Source: Leifsonia aquatica (GTDB lineage: Bacteria; Actinomycetota; Actinomycetes; Actinomycetales; Microbacteriaceae). Taken from it: DNA of 64,000 bases. This document shows, piece after piece, positions 25,445 to 34,417 of this stretch. Positions within the stretch are counted from its first letter, which is position 1. Every line of letters begins with the position of its first letter. The notes under the pieces are model-generated. The model was given only the letters and a program-made list of their open reading frames with translations, did no database searches and was not told the origin of the DNA. A program made the translations under genes and the position numbers. Location: positions 248,001 through 312,000 of the forward strand of contig NZ_JACHVP010000002.1 of assembly GCF_014190775.1 (NCBI RefSeq), in the 5' to 3' direction.

Positions 25445-26539
25445 TTACTTGGTCAGCGGCTCCAGGGTCGGGTCGTTGGCGTACGCCTCCGCCGCGTTCT
25501 CCTTGGTCACGACGACCGGGGTGAGCAGGTAGGCCGGGACGACCTTCTTGCCGTTGTTGTACGACTTGTCGTCGTTCGTCTTCGGCTTCTCACCCTTCTG
25601 CAGCGAGGAGACCATCGCGACGGCCTGCTTCACGAGGTTGCGGGTGTCCTTGTTGATGGTCGAGTACTGCACGCCGGCCATGATCGACTTGACCGACTCG
25701 GCCTCCGAGTCCTGTCCGGTCACGACGGGGACGGGCTTGCCCGCACCCTGCACCGAGGTGATGATCGCGCGAGCGAGGGTGTCGTTCGGCGACAGGACGC
25801 CGTCGAGCTCGGTCGACGCGTAGTTGGCCGCGAGGAGGTTGTCCATGCGGGTCTGCGCGTTCGCCGGCAGCCAGCCCTGGGTGGCGGTCTGCTTGATGTC
25901 GGTCTGACCCGAGACGACCTTCAGGGTGCCGTCGTCGATCTTCGGCTGGAGGATCTTCATCGCGCCGTCGAAGAAGACCTTCGAGTTCGCGTCGTCCGGC
26001 GAGCCGGAGAAGAGCTCGATGTTGTAGGTCTTCTTGTCCGGGAAGCGCTTCTTCATCCCGTCGAGGAGGGCCTGCCCCTGCAGCTCGCCGACCTTCTCGT
26101 TGTCGTACGCGACGTAGTAGTCGACGTCGTTCGTGTTGAGGATCAGGCGGTCGTAGGCGATGACCACGGCGCCGGCGTCGTGCGCGGCCTTGGCCTGGGC
26201 GGCCAGCTGGCCACCGTCGACGGCGCCGATGATGACGACCTTCGCGCCGTTGGTGATCATCGACTGGATCTGCGACTGCTGGTCGGCGACGGCGCCCGAG
26301 GCACCGGCGTACTGCACGTCGCCCTTGAAGCCGGCGTCCTTGAGGTCGTTGGTGAAGAGGTCACCGGCGAGCACCCAGTTCTCCGACGTCTTGGTCGGGA
26401 GGGCGACGCCGATGGTGGCGCCCTTGTCGAAGCCGGCAGCCGACGACGAGCCGGACGAGCTGTCACGGCTCGAGCAACCCGTCAGGGCGAGCGCGGCGGC
26501 AGCTGCGACAGCCACTGTCGCGAGTGCGAATTTGCGCAT
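25445..26539 (-). CDS. chvE: Multiple-sugar substrate-binding lipoprotein (ChvE-like)
   Basis: The 364-residue lipoprotein (lipobox LALTGC) belongs to the periplasmic-binding type 1 family. Diagnostic stretches include IGVALPTKTSENWVLAGDLF, DQQSQIQSMITNGAKVVIIGAVDGGQL and VDYYVAYDNEKVGELQGQALL. The match is to ChvE/MmsE sugar-binding proteins that bind glucose, galactose, xylose or arabinose. It is the last gene of the operon, 48 bases after the permease gene. Confidence 0.9.
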   Translation of the reverse strand: MRKFALATVAVAAAAALALTGCSSRDSSSGSSSAAGFDKGATIGVALPTKTSENWVLAGDLFTNDLKDAGFKGDVQYAGASGAVADQQSQIQSMITNGAKVVIIGAVDGGQLAAQAKAAHDAGAVVIAYDRLILNTNDVDYYVAYDNEKVGELQGQALLDGMKKRFPDKKTYNIELFSGSPDDANSKVFFDGAMKILQPKIDDGTLKVVSGQTDIKQTATQGWLPANAQTRMDNLLAANYASTELDGVLSPNDTLARAIITSVQGAGKPVPVVTGQDSEAESVKSIMAGVQYSTINKDTRNLVKQAVAMVSSLQKGEKPKTNDDKSYNNGKKVVPAYLLTPVVVTKENAAEAYANDPTLEPLTK

Positions 26540-26587
26540 GGCGTTTCTACTTTCTGTGTGTTGGATGGTGCAGGTGTGAGGTGGAAG

Positions 26588-27931
26588 TCAGTTCGTCAGT
26601 GAACGGGACGAGGCCTCGGCGGAGTCGTCCGAGGGGGCGACGGCGGGCTGGTCGGCGCCCAGGGCGTCGGCCTCCTGCTTCTTGCCGCCGCCGAACATCC
26701 GGCCGATCAAGGAGGGGCCGCCGCGACGCTTGGAGTAGACGTCGATGCCGACCGCGATGAGGAGGACGAGGCCCTTGATGATCTGGACCTTGTCCGTGGT
26801 CACGCCGAGCAGCTGGAGGCCGTTGTTGAGGACGGCGATGACCAGACCACCGACGATGGAGCCGGCGACCGTTCCGATGCCGCCCGAGACCGCGGCGCCA
26901 CCGATGAAGACGGCGGCGATCGCATCGAGCTCCCAGCCGAGGCCGTCCTGCGGGCCGGAGGAGACCGACCGGGCGACCGAGATCATGCCGGCCAGCGCGG
27001 CGAGCACGGACATGTTCATCATGACGAAGAAGTTGATCCGCTTGATCTTGACGCCGGAGAGCTCGGCCGCGTGCCAGTTGCCGCCGACCGCGTAGATGTG
27101 GCGGCCGAAGATCGTGCTGCGGGTCACGAACGAGTACAGGATGATCAGCACGCCGAGGATGACACCGGCGACGGGGAACGAGGTCCCGACGCGGCCGCCC
27201 GCGAAGACGAAGGTGAAGTAGATCACGACGGCGCCGAGCACGATCACCTTGAACACGCTGACCCAGAGCGGCGCCTTCTCGGAGCCCATCTTGGTCTGGT
27301 TGCGGCGGGTGCGGACCTCGATCAGCACGATCGCGATCACGATGATGAGGCCGAGCAGCAGAGTCGAGTTGTTGAAGCCGGTGTCCGGGCCCCACTCGGG
27401 GAGGAAGCCGCCGCCGATGTAGGTGAAGCCGTCCGGCACCGGGATCGTGTTGGCGTTTCCGATGAACTGATTGAGGCCACGGAAGATGAGCATGCCGGCC
27501 AGCGTCACGATGAACGCGGGGACGCCCACGTAGGCGACCCACCAGCCCTGCCACGCGCCGATCACGGCGCCGAGCACGAGACCGAGGACGACGGCGAGCG
27601 GCCAGGGCATGTTCCATTGCGTCATCGCCTGTGCCACCACGATGCCGACCACCGCCGCGACCGAGCCGACCGACAGGTCGATGTGGCCGGCGATGATGAC
27701 CATCACCATGCCGATCGCGAGGATCAGCACGTAGGTGTTCTGGTTGACCAGGTTGATGAGGTTCACCGGGTCGAGCGTCTTGCCGCCGGTCATGATCTCG
27801 AAGAACACGACGATGACGACGAGCGCGCCCAGGATGCCGAACTGACGACCGGTGGACTGGCCGTTGCCGAACATCTTGCCGAGGTCGCGGATCCCTCCGG
27901 ACTTCTTCTTCTCGGGAATCTGTGTGGTCAT
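26588..27931 (-). CDS. gguB: Multiple-sugar ABC transporter permease (GguB/MmsB-like)
   Basis: The 447-residue permease has about ten helices and the BPD_transp_2 family motifs, including IAGHIDLSVGSVAAVVGIVVAQAMT and YAVGGNWHAAELSGVKIKRINFFVMMNMS. GguB-type proteins are longer than RbsC, which this length matches. ATG 27931 lies 2 bases after the ATPase gene stop, so they are coupled. Confidence 0.92.
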   Translation of the reverse strand: MTTQIPEKKKSGGIRDLGKMFGNGQSTGRQFGILGALVVIVVFFEIMTGGKTLDPVNLINLVNQNTYVLILAIGMVMVIIAGHIDLSVGSVAAVVGIVVAQAMTQWNMPWPLAVVLGLVLGAVIGAWQGWWVAYVGVPAFIVTLAGMLIFRGLNQFIGNANTIPVPDGFTYIGGGFLPEWGPDTGFNNSTLLLGLIIVIAIVLIEVRTRRNQTKMGSEKAPLWVSVFKVIVLGAVVIYFTFVFAGGRVGTSFPVAGVILGVLIILYSFVTRSTIFGRHIYAVGGNWHAAELSGVKIKRINFFVMMNMSVLAALAGMISVARSVSSGPQDGLGWELDAIAAVFIGGAAVSGGIGTVAGSIVGGLVIAVLNNGLQLLGVTTDKVQIIKGLVLLIAVGIDVYSKRRGGPSLIGRMFGGGKKQEADALGADQPAVAPSDDSAEASSRSLTN

Positions 27932-27933
27932 GA

Positions 27934-29481
27934 TTATGCGGTCACCCTCTTCTTGGCGGATGTCATGCTCTTCAGGAGCGTCTCGGGGGTCGCCTCCGCG
28001 ATCGGGAGTTCGTTGGTGATCTGACCCTCGAAGATCGTGTAGATGCGGTCGGAGATGCCGAGGAGCTCTGGCAGTTCGGAGGAGATGACGACGACGCCCT
28101 TCCCCTGAGCGGCGAGCTCCTGGATGATCCCGTAGATCTCGTACTTGGCCCCGACGTCGATGCCGCGGGTGGGCTCGTCGAGGATGAGGAGGTCGGGGTC
28201 GGTGAACATCCACCGGGCCAGGACGACCTTCTGCTGGTTGCCGCCGGAGAGCGTGCTGACGCCGCGGTCGACGTCCGGCGTCTTGATGCGCAGGCTCTTG
28301 CGGTACTGCTCGGCGACCGCGTACTCCTGCAGGTCGTCGACGACGCCGCGCTTCGCGATCTTGCTGAGCTTGGCCGCGACGATCGACTCCTTGATGTCGT
28401 CGAGGAGGTTGAGGCCGAGCACCTTGCGGTCCTCGCTCACGTAGGCCATGCCGTTGTCGATCGCCTCGGAGACGTTGCGGACCTGGATCTGCCGGCCGTC
28501 CTTGTAGATCTCGCCGGAGATGAAGTTGCCGTAGGAGCGGCCGAAGACGCTCATCGCGAGCTCGGTGCGGCCGGCGCCCATCAGGCCGGCGAAGCCGACG
28601 ATCTCGCCGCGGCGGACGGTGAAGCTGGAGTTCTTGACGACGAGGCGGTCCGCGACCTGCGGGTGCTGGACGACCCAGTCGCGCACCTCGAAGAAGGTCT
28701 CGCCGATGTTCGGAGTGCGCTCGGGGAAGCGGCTCTCGAGCGTGCGGCCGACCATCCCGCGGATGATGCGGTCCTCGTCGACGCCGTCGGCCTTGACGTT
28801 GAGCGTCTCGATGCTGTGGCCGTCGCGGATGATCGTGATCTCGTCGGCGACGCGCTCGATCTCGTTGAGCTTGTGGCTGATGATGATCGAGCTGATGCCC
28901 TTGCTCTTCAGCCCCAGGATGAGGTCGAGCAGGTGGGCCGACTCGGCCTCGTTCAGCGCGGCGGTCGGCTCGTCGAGGATGAGCAGCTTCACCGACTTGT
29001 TGAGCGCCTTGGCGATCTCGACCAGCTGCTGCTTGCCGACGCCGATGTTCTTGATCTGGGTCTCGGGGTCGTCGGTGAGGCCGACGCGGGCGAGCAGCTC
29101 GACCGCGCGCTTCTTGGCCTCGTTCCAGTCGATGACGCCCCAGCGGCGCGGCTCGTTGCCGAGGAAGATGTTCTCGGTGATCGACAGCTCGGGGATGAGG
29201 GCGAGCTCCTGGTGGATGATCACGATGCCCTGCTGCTCGCTGGACTTGATGTCCTTGAACCGCATGACCTCGCCCTGGTAGACGATGTCGCCGGAGTAGG
29301 TGCCGTACGGGTACACGCCCGAGAGGACCTTCATGAGGGTGGACTTGCCTGCACCGTTCTCGCCGCAGATCGCGTGGATCTCATCGGCCTTGACGGTCAG
29401 GGACACATCCTCCAGCGCTTTGACACCGGGGAACTCCTTGGTGATCGCGCGCATCTCGAGGATGACTGCGTTCGACGACAT
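27934..29481 (-). CDS. gguA: Multiple-sugar ABC transporter ATP-binding protein (GguA/MmsA-like)
   Basis: The 515-residue protein carries two ABC domains in tandem. Walker A of the first is [17 protein letters not shown], with Walker [16 protein letters not shown]. The second domain has [18 protein letters not shown], signature [15 protein letters not shown] and [20 protein letters not shown]. This is the RbsA/GguA architecture. It is the first gene of the operon; a promoter and a 7-6-7 palindrome lie upstream. Confidence 0.93.
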   Translation of the reverse strand: MSSNAVILEMRAITKEFPGVKALEDVSLTVKADEIHAICGENGAGKSTLMKVLSGVYPYGTYSGDIVYQGEVMRFKDIKSSEQQGIVIIHQELALIPELSITENIFLGNEPRRWGVIDWNEAKKRAVELLARVGLTDDPETQIKNIGVGKQQLVEIAKALNKSVKLLILDEPTAALNEAESAHLLDLILGLKSKGISSIIISHKLNEIERVADEITIIRDGHSIETLNVKADGVDEDRIIRGMVGRTLESRFPERTPNIGETFFEVRDWVVQHPQVADRLVVKNSSFTVRRGEIVGFAGLMGAGRTELAMSVFGRSYGNFISGEIYKDGRQIQVRNVSEAIDNGMAYVSEDRKVLGLNLLDDIKESIVAAKLSKIAKRGVVDDLQEYAVAEQYRKSLRIKTPDVDRGVSTLSGGNQQKVVLARWMFTDPDLLILDEPTRGIDVGAKYEIYGIIQELAAQGKGVVVISSELPELLGISDRIYTIFEGQITNELPIAEATPETLLKSMTSAKKRVTA

Positions 29482-29509
29482 CGTCGCTCCTTGGTTTCGG
29501 ATTCCTGCC

Positions 29510-29529
29510 GCACATGTTCGGTCATGTGC
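29510..29529. promoter_or_regulatory. Palindrome in the gguA leader, probable operator or 5' hairpin
   Basis: GCACATG-N6-CATGTGC lies 29 bases before the gguA start on the minus strand. A TTGACG -35-like element lies further upstream near 29555. The adjacent ROK regulator is the obvious candidate binder, but an mRNA hairpin is equally possible from sequence alone. Confidence 0.45.
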
Positions 29530-29633
29530 CTAAGTAGTAAACGCTATGTCTGGACTTGGCGTCAAATAGTGAAGACAACGAGACGATAACGGTTTGCTGT
29601 GACCGCCACGGTACGCGCCTGCGGTGCGGCCGA

Positions 29634-30824
29634 CTACTCCGCTCCGGCGAGGGCGCCCTGGATCACGAGAGCGGCGGCGCCGAGCGACTCGGCCCGGTCG
29701 CCGAGCGACGAGACGCTCACCGTGGTGGTCTCGGCGATGATCGGGATGGCGTTGTGCTGGATGCCGCGACGGATCGGCTCGAGCAGCGCCTCTCCCAGCC
29801 CGACGAGCGGGCCGCCGATCAGCACCAGCTCGGGGTTGATGACGTTCGCGATGCTGCCGATCGCCTGGCCGATGGCCTGGCCGGCGTCGCCCACGACGCG
29901 GAGGGCCGCGGGGTCGCGTTCGAGGCCGCGGCGCAGGATGTCGGCGGTCGTGACCGGCTCCGTCCCGCTCCGGCCGAGCGACTCGATCATGACGGTGGTC
30001 GATGCCACCGTCTCGAGGCATCCGCGGTTGCCGCACCGGCAGATCACGCCCGGATCGACGACGGGCGTGTGCCCCAGCTCGCCGGTGATGCCGAGGTTGC
30101 CGTAGTAGGTCTGGCCGTTGATGATCAGCCCGGCGCCGATGCCCGATCCGATCTTCACGAAGATGATGTTGCGCGCGCCGCGATGCGCACCCCAGGTGAC
30201 TTCGCCCAGGGCGCCGAGGTTGGCGTCGTTGTCGAGCACGACCGGGAAGCGGAAGGCGTTCTCCAGGTCGCGCAGGTTGACGCCCACCCACTCCGGCAGG
30301 ATGGCGCCCTGCAGCACCGTGCCGGTCCGTCGGTCGATCGGGCCCGGGATGCCGATGCCCACCGAGAGCACCGACTCGCGGTCGTGGCCGCCGTCGGCCA
30401 GCATCCTGTCGAGCAGACCGGAGGCGTCGACGACCGCACCGGCGACGTCGTAGCCGAGCGGGAGCGCGAGCTCCTGCTCGGCGAGCACCGCGTAGCCCAG
30501 CGTGCAGAGCACGATCCGCACGTGGCGGCGGCCGAAGTCGACCCCGACGGCGATGTCGCCGGTGTCGGTGAGCTGCACGAGCAGCGCCCGGCGGCCGCTC
30601 GACGTGACGGGACTCGTGGCGACGACGCCTTTGACGGCCATGTCGCGGACGATGTTCGAGACGGTGGCGGTCGACAGCCCCGTCCCGCGCGCCAGCTCAG
30701 CCTGGGTGGAGGGACCGTTCGCCAGCAGGAACTCGACGAGCCGCTCCTGGTTCAAGTGCCTCAATGCGCCCTGCGACCCGGGATTGCGAGCGCCACGGGG
30801 CGCGAGGCCCGGAGTGGCGGTCAT
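29634..30824 (-). CDS. ROK-family transcriptional regulator (XylR/NagC-like)
   Basis: The 396-residue protein starts with a winged HTH (LRHLNQERLVEFLLANGPSTQAELARGTGLSTATVSNIVRDM). A sugar-kinase-like ROK domain follows, with VGVDFGRRHVRIVL, DNDANLGALGEVTWGAHRGARNIIFVKIGSGIGAGLIING and the Zn motif CRCGNRGCLE preceded by GELGHT. It lies just upstream of the sugar ABC operon on the same strand (153-base gap), so it is probably its local regulator. Confidence 0.9.
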   Translation of the reverse strand: MTATPGLAPRGARNPGSQGALRHLNQERLVEFLLANGPSTQAELARGTGLSTATVSNIVRDMAVKGVVATSPVTSSGRRALLVQLTDTGDIAVGVDFGRRHVRIVLCTLGYAVLAEQELALPLGYDVAGAVVDASGLLDRMLADGGHDRESVLSVGIGIPGPIDRRTGTVLQGAILPEWVGVNLRDLENAFRFPVVLDNDANLGALGEVTWGAHRGARNIIFVKIGSGIGAGLIINGQTYYGNLGITGELGHTPVVDPGVICRCGNRGCLETVASTTVMIESLGRSGTEPVTTADILRRGLERDPAALRVVGDAGQAIGQAIGSIANVINPELVLIGGPLVGLGEALLEPIRRGIQHNAIPIIAETTTVSVSSLGDRAESLGAAALVIQGALAGAE

Positions 30825-30933
30825 AGGGACAAGCGTGAATCATCCTCGGGTTGGAGTCAAGCTGTGAACGTAACGGTCGGCTGTCACGGCGCTGAGAGAG
30901 TTCCCAGACGGCCGTCTCGGGGATACTGGACGC

Positions 30934-31677
30934 GTGAACGATCGCCTGGTGCGCAACCTCCCCGTCCAGACCGCTCTGGAGGCGTGGGCCGATCTGAAGG
31001 ACGCCCGCACCTTCTCCGGCGTCCTGCGGCAGTGCGTCGCGGGCGAGCTGCTCCTCGACATCAGCGCGTCCGTCTTCGCCGACCCGTCGGCCGGGTTCCG
31101 GGCGGGAGACACGCTCGCGCTCGCCAAGCAGACCGACGCGGCGGGCAAGGACCTCCTCGTCGCCTTCACGAGCAACGAGCGACTCGCGGCCTATCGCGGG
31201 GGCGCCGAGTTCCGCTCCCTCGCGCAGCCCGGCTGGTCGGTGCTCGCGGAGGCGATGAACCGCGCGGACGGCCTCGCCCTCGACCCGGGCGACGACGCCC
31301 TCCTCATCGCCTACGCCGACGAGTTGCGCGGCCAGGTGACCGACGAGCCGGGCCGCAACGCCGCTCTCAAGAACGCCCTGGTCGACCGCGACCTGCCGTG
31401 GCCGTCGTTCCTCGCCCTCGTCACCGCCGCCCCGGTCGTCTACGTCGGCCTCGACGAGGGCCAGGGTGCCATCCCCTCCGCCGTCGGTCAGGACGGCGAC
31501 CTCCTGCATCCGGTCTTCACCTCTCCCGCCGAGGTCTTCGCCTGGTCCCCCGGGCTGACGGCACGTGGCACGACCGTCGAGGCGGTCGCCCGCGTCGCCC
31601 GCGAGGACGGCTACGCCGGCCTGCTGCTCGACCCGGCGGGGCCGTCCGCGGTCCTGCGGCTGGACGAGCTCGCCTGA
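30934..31677 (+). CDS. SseB N-terminal domain protein
   Basis: The 247-residue protein resembles SseB-type proteins: LVRNLPVQTALEAWADLKDARTFSGVLRQCVAGELLLDIS, LLVAFTSNERLAAYRGGAEFRSLAQPGW and YAGLLLDPAGPSAVLRLDEL (the classic SseB ending). Function is unknown; related domains occur in type III secretion enhancers and many actinobacteria. GTG start. Monocistronic. Confidence 0.75.
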   Translation: MNDRLVRNLPVQTALEAWADLKDARTFSGVLRQCVAGELLLDISASVFADPSAGFRAGDTLALAKQTDAAGKDLLVAFTSNERLAAYRGGAEFRSLAQPGWSVLAEAMNRADGLALDPGDDALLIAYADELRGQVTDEPGRNAALKNALVDRDLPWPSFLALVTAAPVVYVGLDEGQGAIPSAVGQDGDLLHPVFTSPAEVFAWSPGLTARGTTVEAVARVAREDGYAGLLLDPAGPSAVLRLDELA

Positions 31678-31697
31678 TCGGGTCCTAGGATCGTCGC

Positions 31698-32357
31698 ATG
31701 ACGGCGCTCTCGATCCTCGCGTTCGCCGGGCTCTGCCTGGTACTGGCGCTCACCCCGGGTCCCGACACGTTCCTCGTGCTGCGGTACAGCATGGGGCGTG
31801 CGCGCGACGGGTTCGCTGCGGCCGCCGGATGCGCCGCGGGTTCGCTCGTGTGGGCCGCCCTGGTCGCGGTCGGACTGGCGACACTGCTGGAGCAGTCGGC
31901 GGAGTTGTTCCGCATCGTCAAGATCATCGGCGGCCTGTACCTGATCTACCTCGGCGTCGCCGCGTTCGTCGCCACGCGCCGCAGCGCCCGCGCCGCATCG
32001 ACCGAAGCGGGCGCCGCCGCGGAGGGCGTCGACACGGAACCGGTCGCGCGTCGCCGCTCCACGTCCAGCCTGCTGGCCGGGCTCCTCTCGACCCTCCTCA
32101 ACCCCAAGGTCGGCCTGTTCTTCCTCGCCGTCGTGCCCCAGTTCGTGTCGGCCCATGCCGGCTTCGGCGAGACGATGCTCCTGGGTGCGGTGGATGCGGC
32201 GGTCGGCGGCCTCTACCTGGTGGCCATCACTCTGCTGGCCTCCCGGATGGTCGCCTGGCTCAAGCGTCCGCGGGTCACCCGCGTGATCGAGCGCATCTCC
32301 GCGGGCATCCTCGCCGCGCTCGGCATCGGCACGGTCGTCGCCGGCGCCGAGGGGTGA
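31698..32357 (+). CDS. LysE-family amino acid exporter
   Basis: The 219-residue, six-helix exporter has LysE/RhtB hallmarks: LALTPGPDTFLVLRYSMGRARDGFAAAAGCAAGSLVWA and LLAGLLSTLLNPKVGLFFLAVVPQFV. Substrate probably amino acids or related metabolites. It starts 20 bases after the SseB-domain gene stop and may be cotranscribed with it. Confidence 0.9.
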   Translation: MTALSILAFAGLCLVLALTPGPDTFLVLRYSMGRARDGFAAAAGCAAGSLVWAALVAVGLATLLEQSAELFRIVKIIGGLYLIYLGVAAFVATRRSARAASTEAGAAAEGVDTEPVARRRSTSSLLAGLLSTLLNPKVGLFFLAVVPQFVSAHAGFGETMLLGAVDAAVGGLYLVAITLLASRMVAWLKRPRVTRVIERISAGILAALGIGTVVAGAEG

Positions 32358-32388
32358 GTCGCCCGGCCCGTCCTGCGACAATGAACCC

Positions 32389-33204
32389 ATGCCCATCCTG
32401 AACAAGGACATGCAGGTCTGCATCTCGCTGGCCGCGCGTCCGAGCAACATCGGCACCCGCTTCCACAACTACCTCTACGACGAGCTGGGCCTGAACTTCG
32501 TCTACAAGGCGTTCACCACGAGCGATCTGGAGGGCGCGGTGCGCGGCATCCGTGCGCTCGGCTTCCGCGGCTGCTCGGTGTCGATGCCGTTCAAGGAGGC
32601 GATCATCCCGCTGGTCGACAACCTCGAGCCCTCGGCCGTCGCCATCGAGTCGGTCAACACGGTCGTCAACGAGGACGGCCTGCTGACCGCCTCCAACACC
32701 GACTACGAGGCCGTCGAGCAGCTGCTCGCCGAGCACGCCGTCGATCCGGCGCAGCGCGTGCTGCTGCGCGGCTCCGGGGGCATGGCCAAGGCCGTCGTTG
32801 CGGCATTCCGCGGCGCCGGCTTCGACGACCTGACGGTGCTCGCGCGCAATGCGGATGCGGGCCGGGCCCTCGCCGAGCGCTACGACTACACGTGGACCGC
32901 CGACGAGCCGCGCGCCGAGTACGACGTGATCGTGAACGTGACGCCGCTCGGGATGCGCGGCGACCACGAGACCGCCCTGGCCTTCGGCGAGGAGCACATC
33001 GAGCGTGCGACGACCGTCTTCGACGTGGTCGCGTTCCCGTCCGAGACGCCGCTGGTCCAGGCGGGACGCGCGGCCGGCAAGACCCTCATCACGGGAGCCG
33101 AGGTGATCGCTCTGCAGGCCGCGCGCCAGTTCGAGCGCTACACCGGCGTGACGCTCACCGCGGACCAGGTCGCCCGGGCCTCGGAGTTCTCGCGCGCCGA
33201 GTGA
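32389..33204 (+). CDS. Shikimate dehydrogenase-like protein (AroE family)
   Basis: The 271-residue protein has an AroE fold: GFRGCSVSMPFKEAIIPLVD (catalytic Lys in SMPFK), SVNTVVNEDGLLTASNTDYEAV (substrate Asn and Asp), LRGSGGMAKAVVAAFRGAGF (dinucleotide loop) and VNVTPLGM. The N-terminal strand CISLAARPSNIGTRFHNYLYDELGL differs from housekeeping AroE, suggesting a quinate/shikimate or YdiB-like side group. No other aromatic pathway gene is adjacent. Confidence 0.82.
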   Translation: MPILNKDMQVCISLAARPSNIGTRFHNYLYDELGLNFVYKAFTTSDLEGAVRGIRALGFRGCSVSMPFKEAIIPLVDNLEPSAVAIESVNTVVNEDGLLTASNTDYEAVEQLLAEHAVDPAQRVLLRGSGGMAKAVVAAFRGAGFDDLTVLARNADAGRALAERYDYTWTADEPRAEYDVIVNVTPLGMRGDHETALAFGEEHIERATTVFDVVAFPSETPLVQAGRAAGKTLITGAEVIALQAARQFERYTGVTLTADQVARASEFSRAE

Positions 33205-33234
33205 GCGGACCCGCGCCCCGCCTAGACTGTCCCC

Positions 33235-33672
33235 GTGTCCGATGACCTGCTCGCCCTGGAGAACCAGGTCTGCTACGGCCTCGCCGTGGCCGCCCGGAGC
33301 GTGATCGCGCTCTACCGCCCGGTGCTCGAGCCGCTGTCGCTGACGCATCCCCAGTACCTCGTGATGCTCGCCCTCTGGGAGCGCGAGCCGCGGTCGGTCA
33401 AGGACCTCAGCGAGGCGCTGCAGCTGGAACCGGCGACGCTCTCCCCGCTGCTCAAGCGCCTGGAGACGACGGGCTATGTCGAGCGCAAGCGCAGCACCGC
33501 CGACGAGCGCGCGCTGGAGGTGCGGCTGACGCCCGCGGGACGCGAGCTGCGCGCGGAGGCGGAGAAGATCCCGCACCGCATCGTCGAGCGCCTCGGCCTG
33601 CCCGTCAGCGAGCTCGAGAGCCTGCGGGGCAGCCTGCACGGCATCATCGCGGCGGCGACGCAGGCTCAGTGA
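33235..33672 (+). CDS. MarR/OhrR-type regulator with N-terminal redox Cys
   Basis: The 145-residue winged-helix protein has LALENQVCYGLAVAARSVIALYRPVLEPLSLTHPQYLVMLALWE, very close to OhrR. Cys13 occupies the position of the OhrR peroxide-sensing Cys. The HTH and wing are SVKDLSEALQLEPATLSPLLKRLETTGYVERKRSTADERALEVRLT. No ohr gene is next to it. GTG start 33235. Confidence 0.85.
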   Translation: MSDDLLALENQVCYGLAVAARSVIALYRPVLEPLSLTHPQYLVMLALWEREPRSVKDLSEALQLEPATLSPLLKRLETTGYVERKRSTADERALEVRLTPAGRELRAEAEKIPHRIVERLGLPVSELESLRGSLHGIIAAATQAQ

Positions 33673-33699
33673 CCCCGCGCCGACCGTGTTCGCGGTCGG

Positions 33700-33927
33700 T
33701 CAGGCGGCGCCCTGCACCTCGGGGCACACCAAGCGGGTCGCGTCGCGCTGACCACCCGGGCGCAGCACCGTGTGCTCGGTCATCGGGCGCCCGCACATCG
33801 GGCACGGCGCGGCGGGCGAGCGGCGGTCGGGGCCCTCGGGATGTCCGGCGCCGAGCTGAGCGGGACCGGCGACGCGGATCAGCTTCTCGTTCCAGCGCGC
33901 GTACCACCGCGCAAAGCCACCGGCCAT
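33700..33927 (-). CDS. Small Zn-ribbon-like protein, 75 residues
   Basis: The protein starts MAGGFARWYARWNEKLIRVAGPAQLG, then contains a PCPMCGRPMTEH knuckle and a single late Cys (RLVCPE), so a complete four-Cys ribbon is not evident. ATG 33927 has a strong GAGGAGAC site. It is divergent from merR. It appears to be a conserved small actinobacterial protein; function unknown. Confidence 0.65.
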   Translation of the reverse strand: MAGGFARWYARWNEKLIRVAGPAQLGAGHPEGPDRRSPAAPCPMCGRPMTEHTVLRPGGQRDATRLVCPEVQGAA

Positions 33928-33940
33928 GTCTCCTCGATTC

Positions 33941-33958
33941 ATTAGGGCACTAACTAAT
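33941..33958. promoter_or_regulatory. ATTAG-N8-CTAAT palindrome upstream of the small Zn-ribbon gene
   Basis: This AT-rich dyad lies 13 bases upstream of the 75-residue gene (minus strand), opposite merR. It resembles MarR-type TTAG/CTAA operators and could be bound by the neighbouring OhrR-like protein. Inference only. Confidence 0.35.
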
Positions 33959-33970
33959 AGTGTAGCGCGC

Positions 33971-34002
33971 TTGACCCTGACCTCAGGGGAGAGGTTTACG
34001 CT
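33971..34002 (+). promoter_or_regulatory. MerR-type promoter/operator
   Basis: TTGACC (33971-33976) is followed by the dyad ACCTC-N6-GAGGT (33980-33995) and a weak -10 (TTTACG/TACGCT). An operator centred in an over-long spacer is the hallmark of MerR/SoxR-type promoters. It precedes the merR start by about 17 bases. Confidence 0.6.
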
Positions 34003-34018
34003 GTCGGCGGAGGCTCCC

Positions 34019-34417
34019 ATGCAGATCAGCGAGCTCGCCGGCCGGGCGGGCGTGACGGTGAAGGCGGTCCGGTACTACGAGCAGCTCGGTCTGGTCGCTC
34101 CCGAGCGCCTGCCGAACGGGTACCGGGACTACGACGACGAGCAGCTCCGCGCCGTGCTCGAGATCCGGGAGCTGGCCCTGACCGGCATCCCGCCGGGCAA
34201 GGCCGCGCCGTTCATCGACTGCCTCGGCTCCGGCCACGCTCGCAGCGACGAGTGCCCCGCCTCCGTGGCCGCCTACCGCGAGGGGATCGCCGAGCTCGAC
34301 GCCGCGATCGCCGACCTGGAGCGCCGGCGCGATCAGCTCGCGCGTCGGCTGGCCGACCGCGACGACAGCATCCCGTCGCCGGAGCTCGGCTGCGGCTGCG
34401 ACGTCACCCCCAGCTGA
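34019..34417 (+). CDS. MerR-family regulator with C-terminal Cys cluster
   Basis: The 132-residue protein has a MerR HTH (MQISELAGRAGVTVKAVRYYEQLGLVAPERLPNGYRDYDDEQL) and a dimerisation helix. It contains DCLGSGHARSDECPAS in the metal-loop position and ends GCGCD. The Cys pattern suggests metal or redox sensing, though it does not match CueR or ZntR exactly. It overlaps the convergent membrane protein gene by 14 bases at its 3' end. Confidence 0.85.
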   Translation: MQISELAGRAGVTVKAVRYYEQLGLVAPERLPNGYRDYDDEQLRAVLEIRELALTGIPPGKAAPFIDCLGSGHARSDECPASVAAYREGIAELDAAIADLERRRDQLARRLADRDDSIPSPELGCGCDVTPS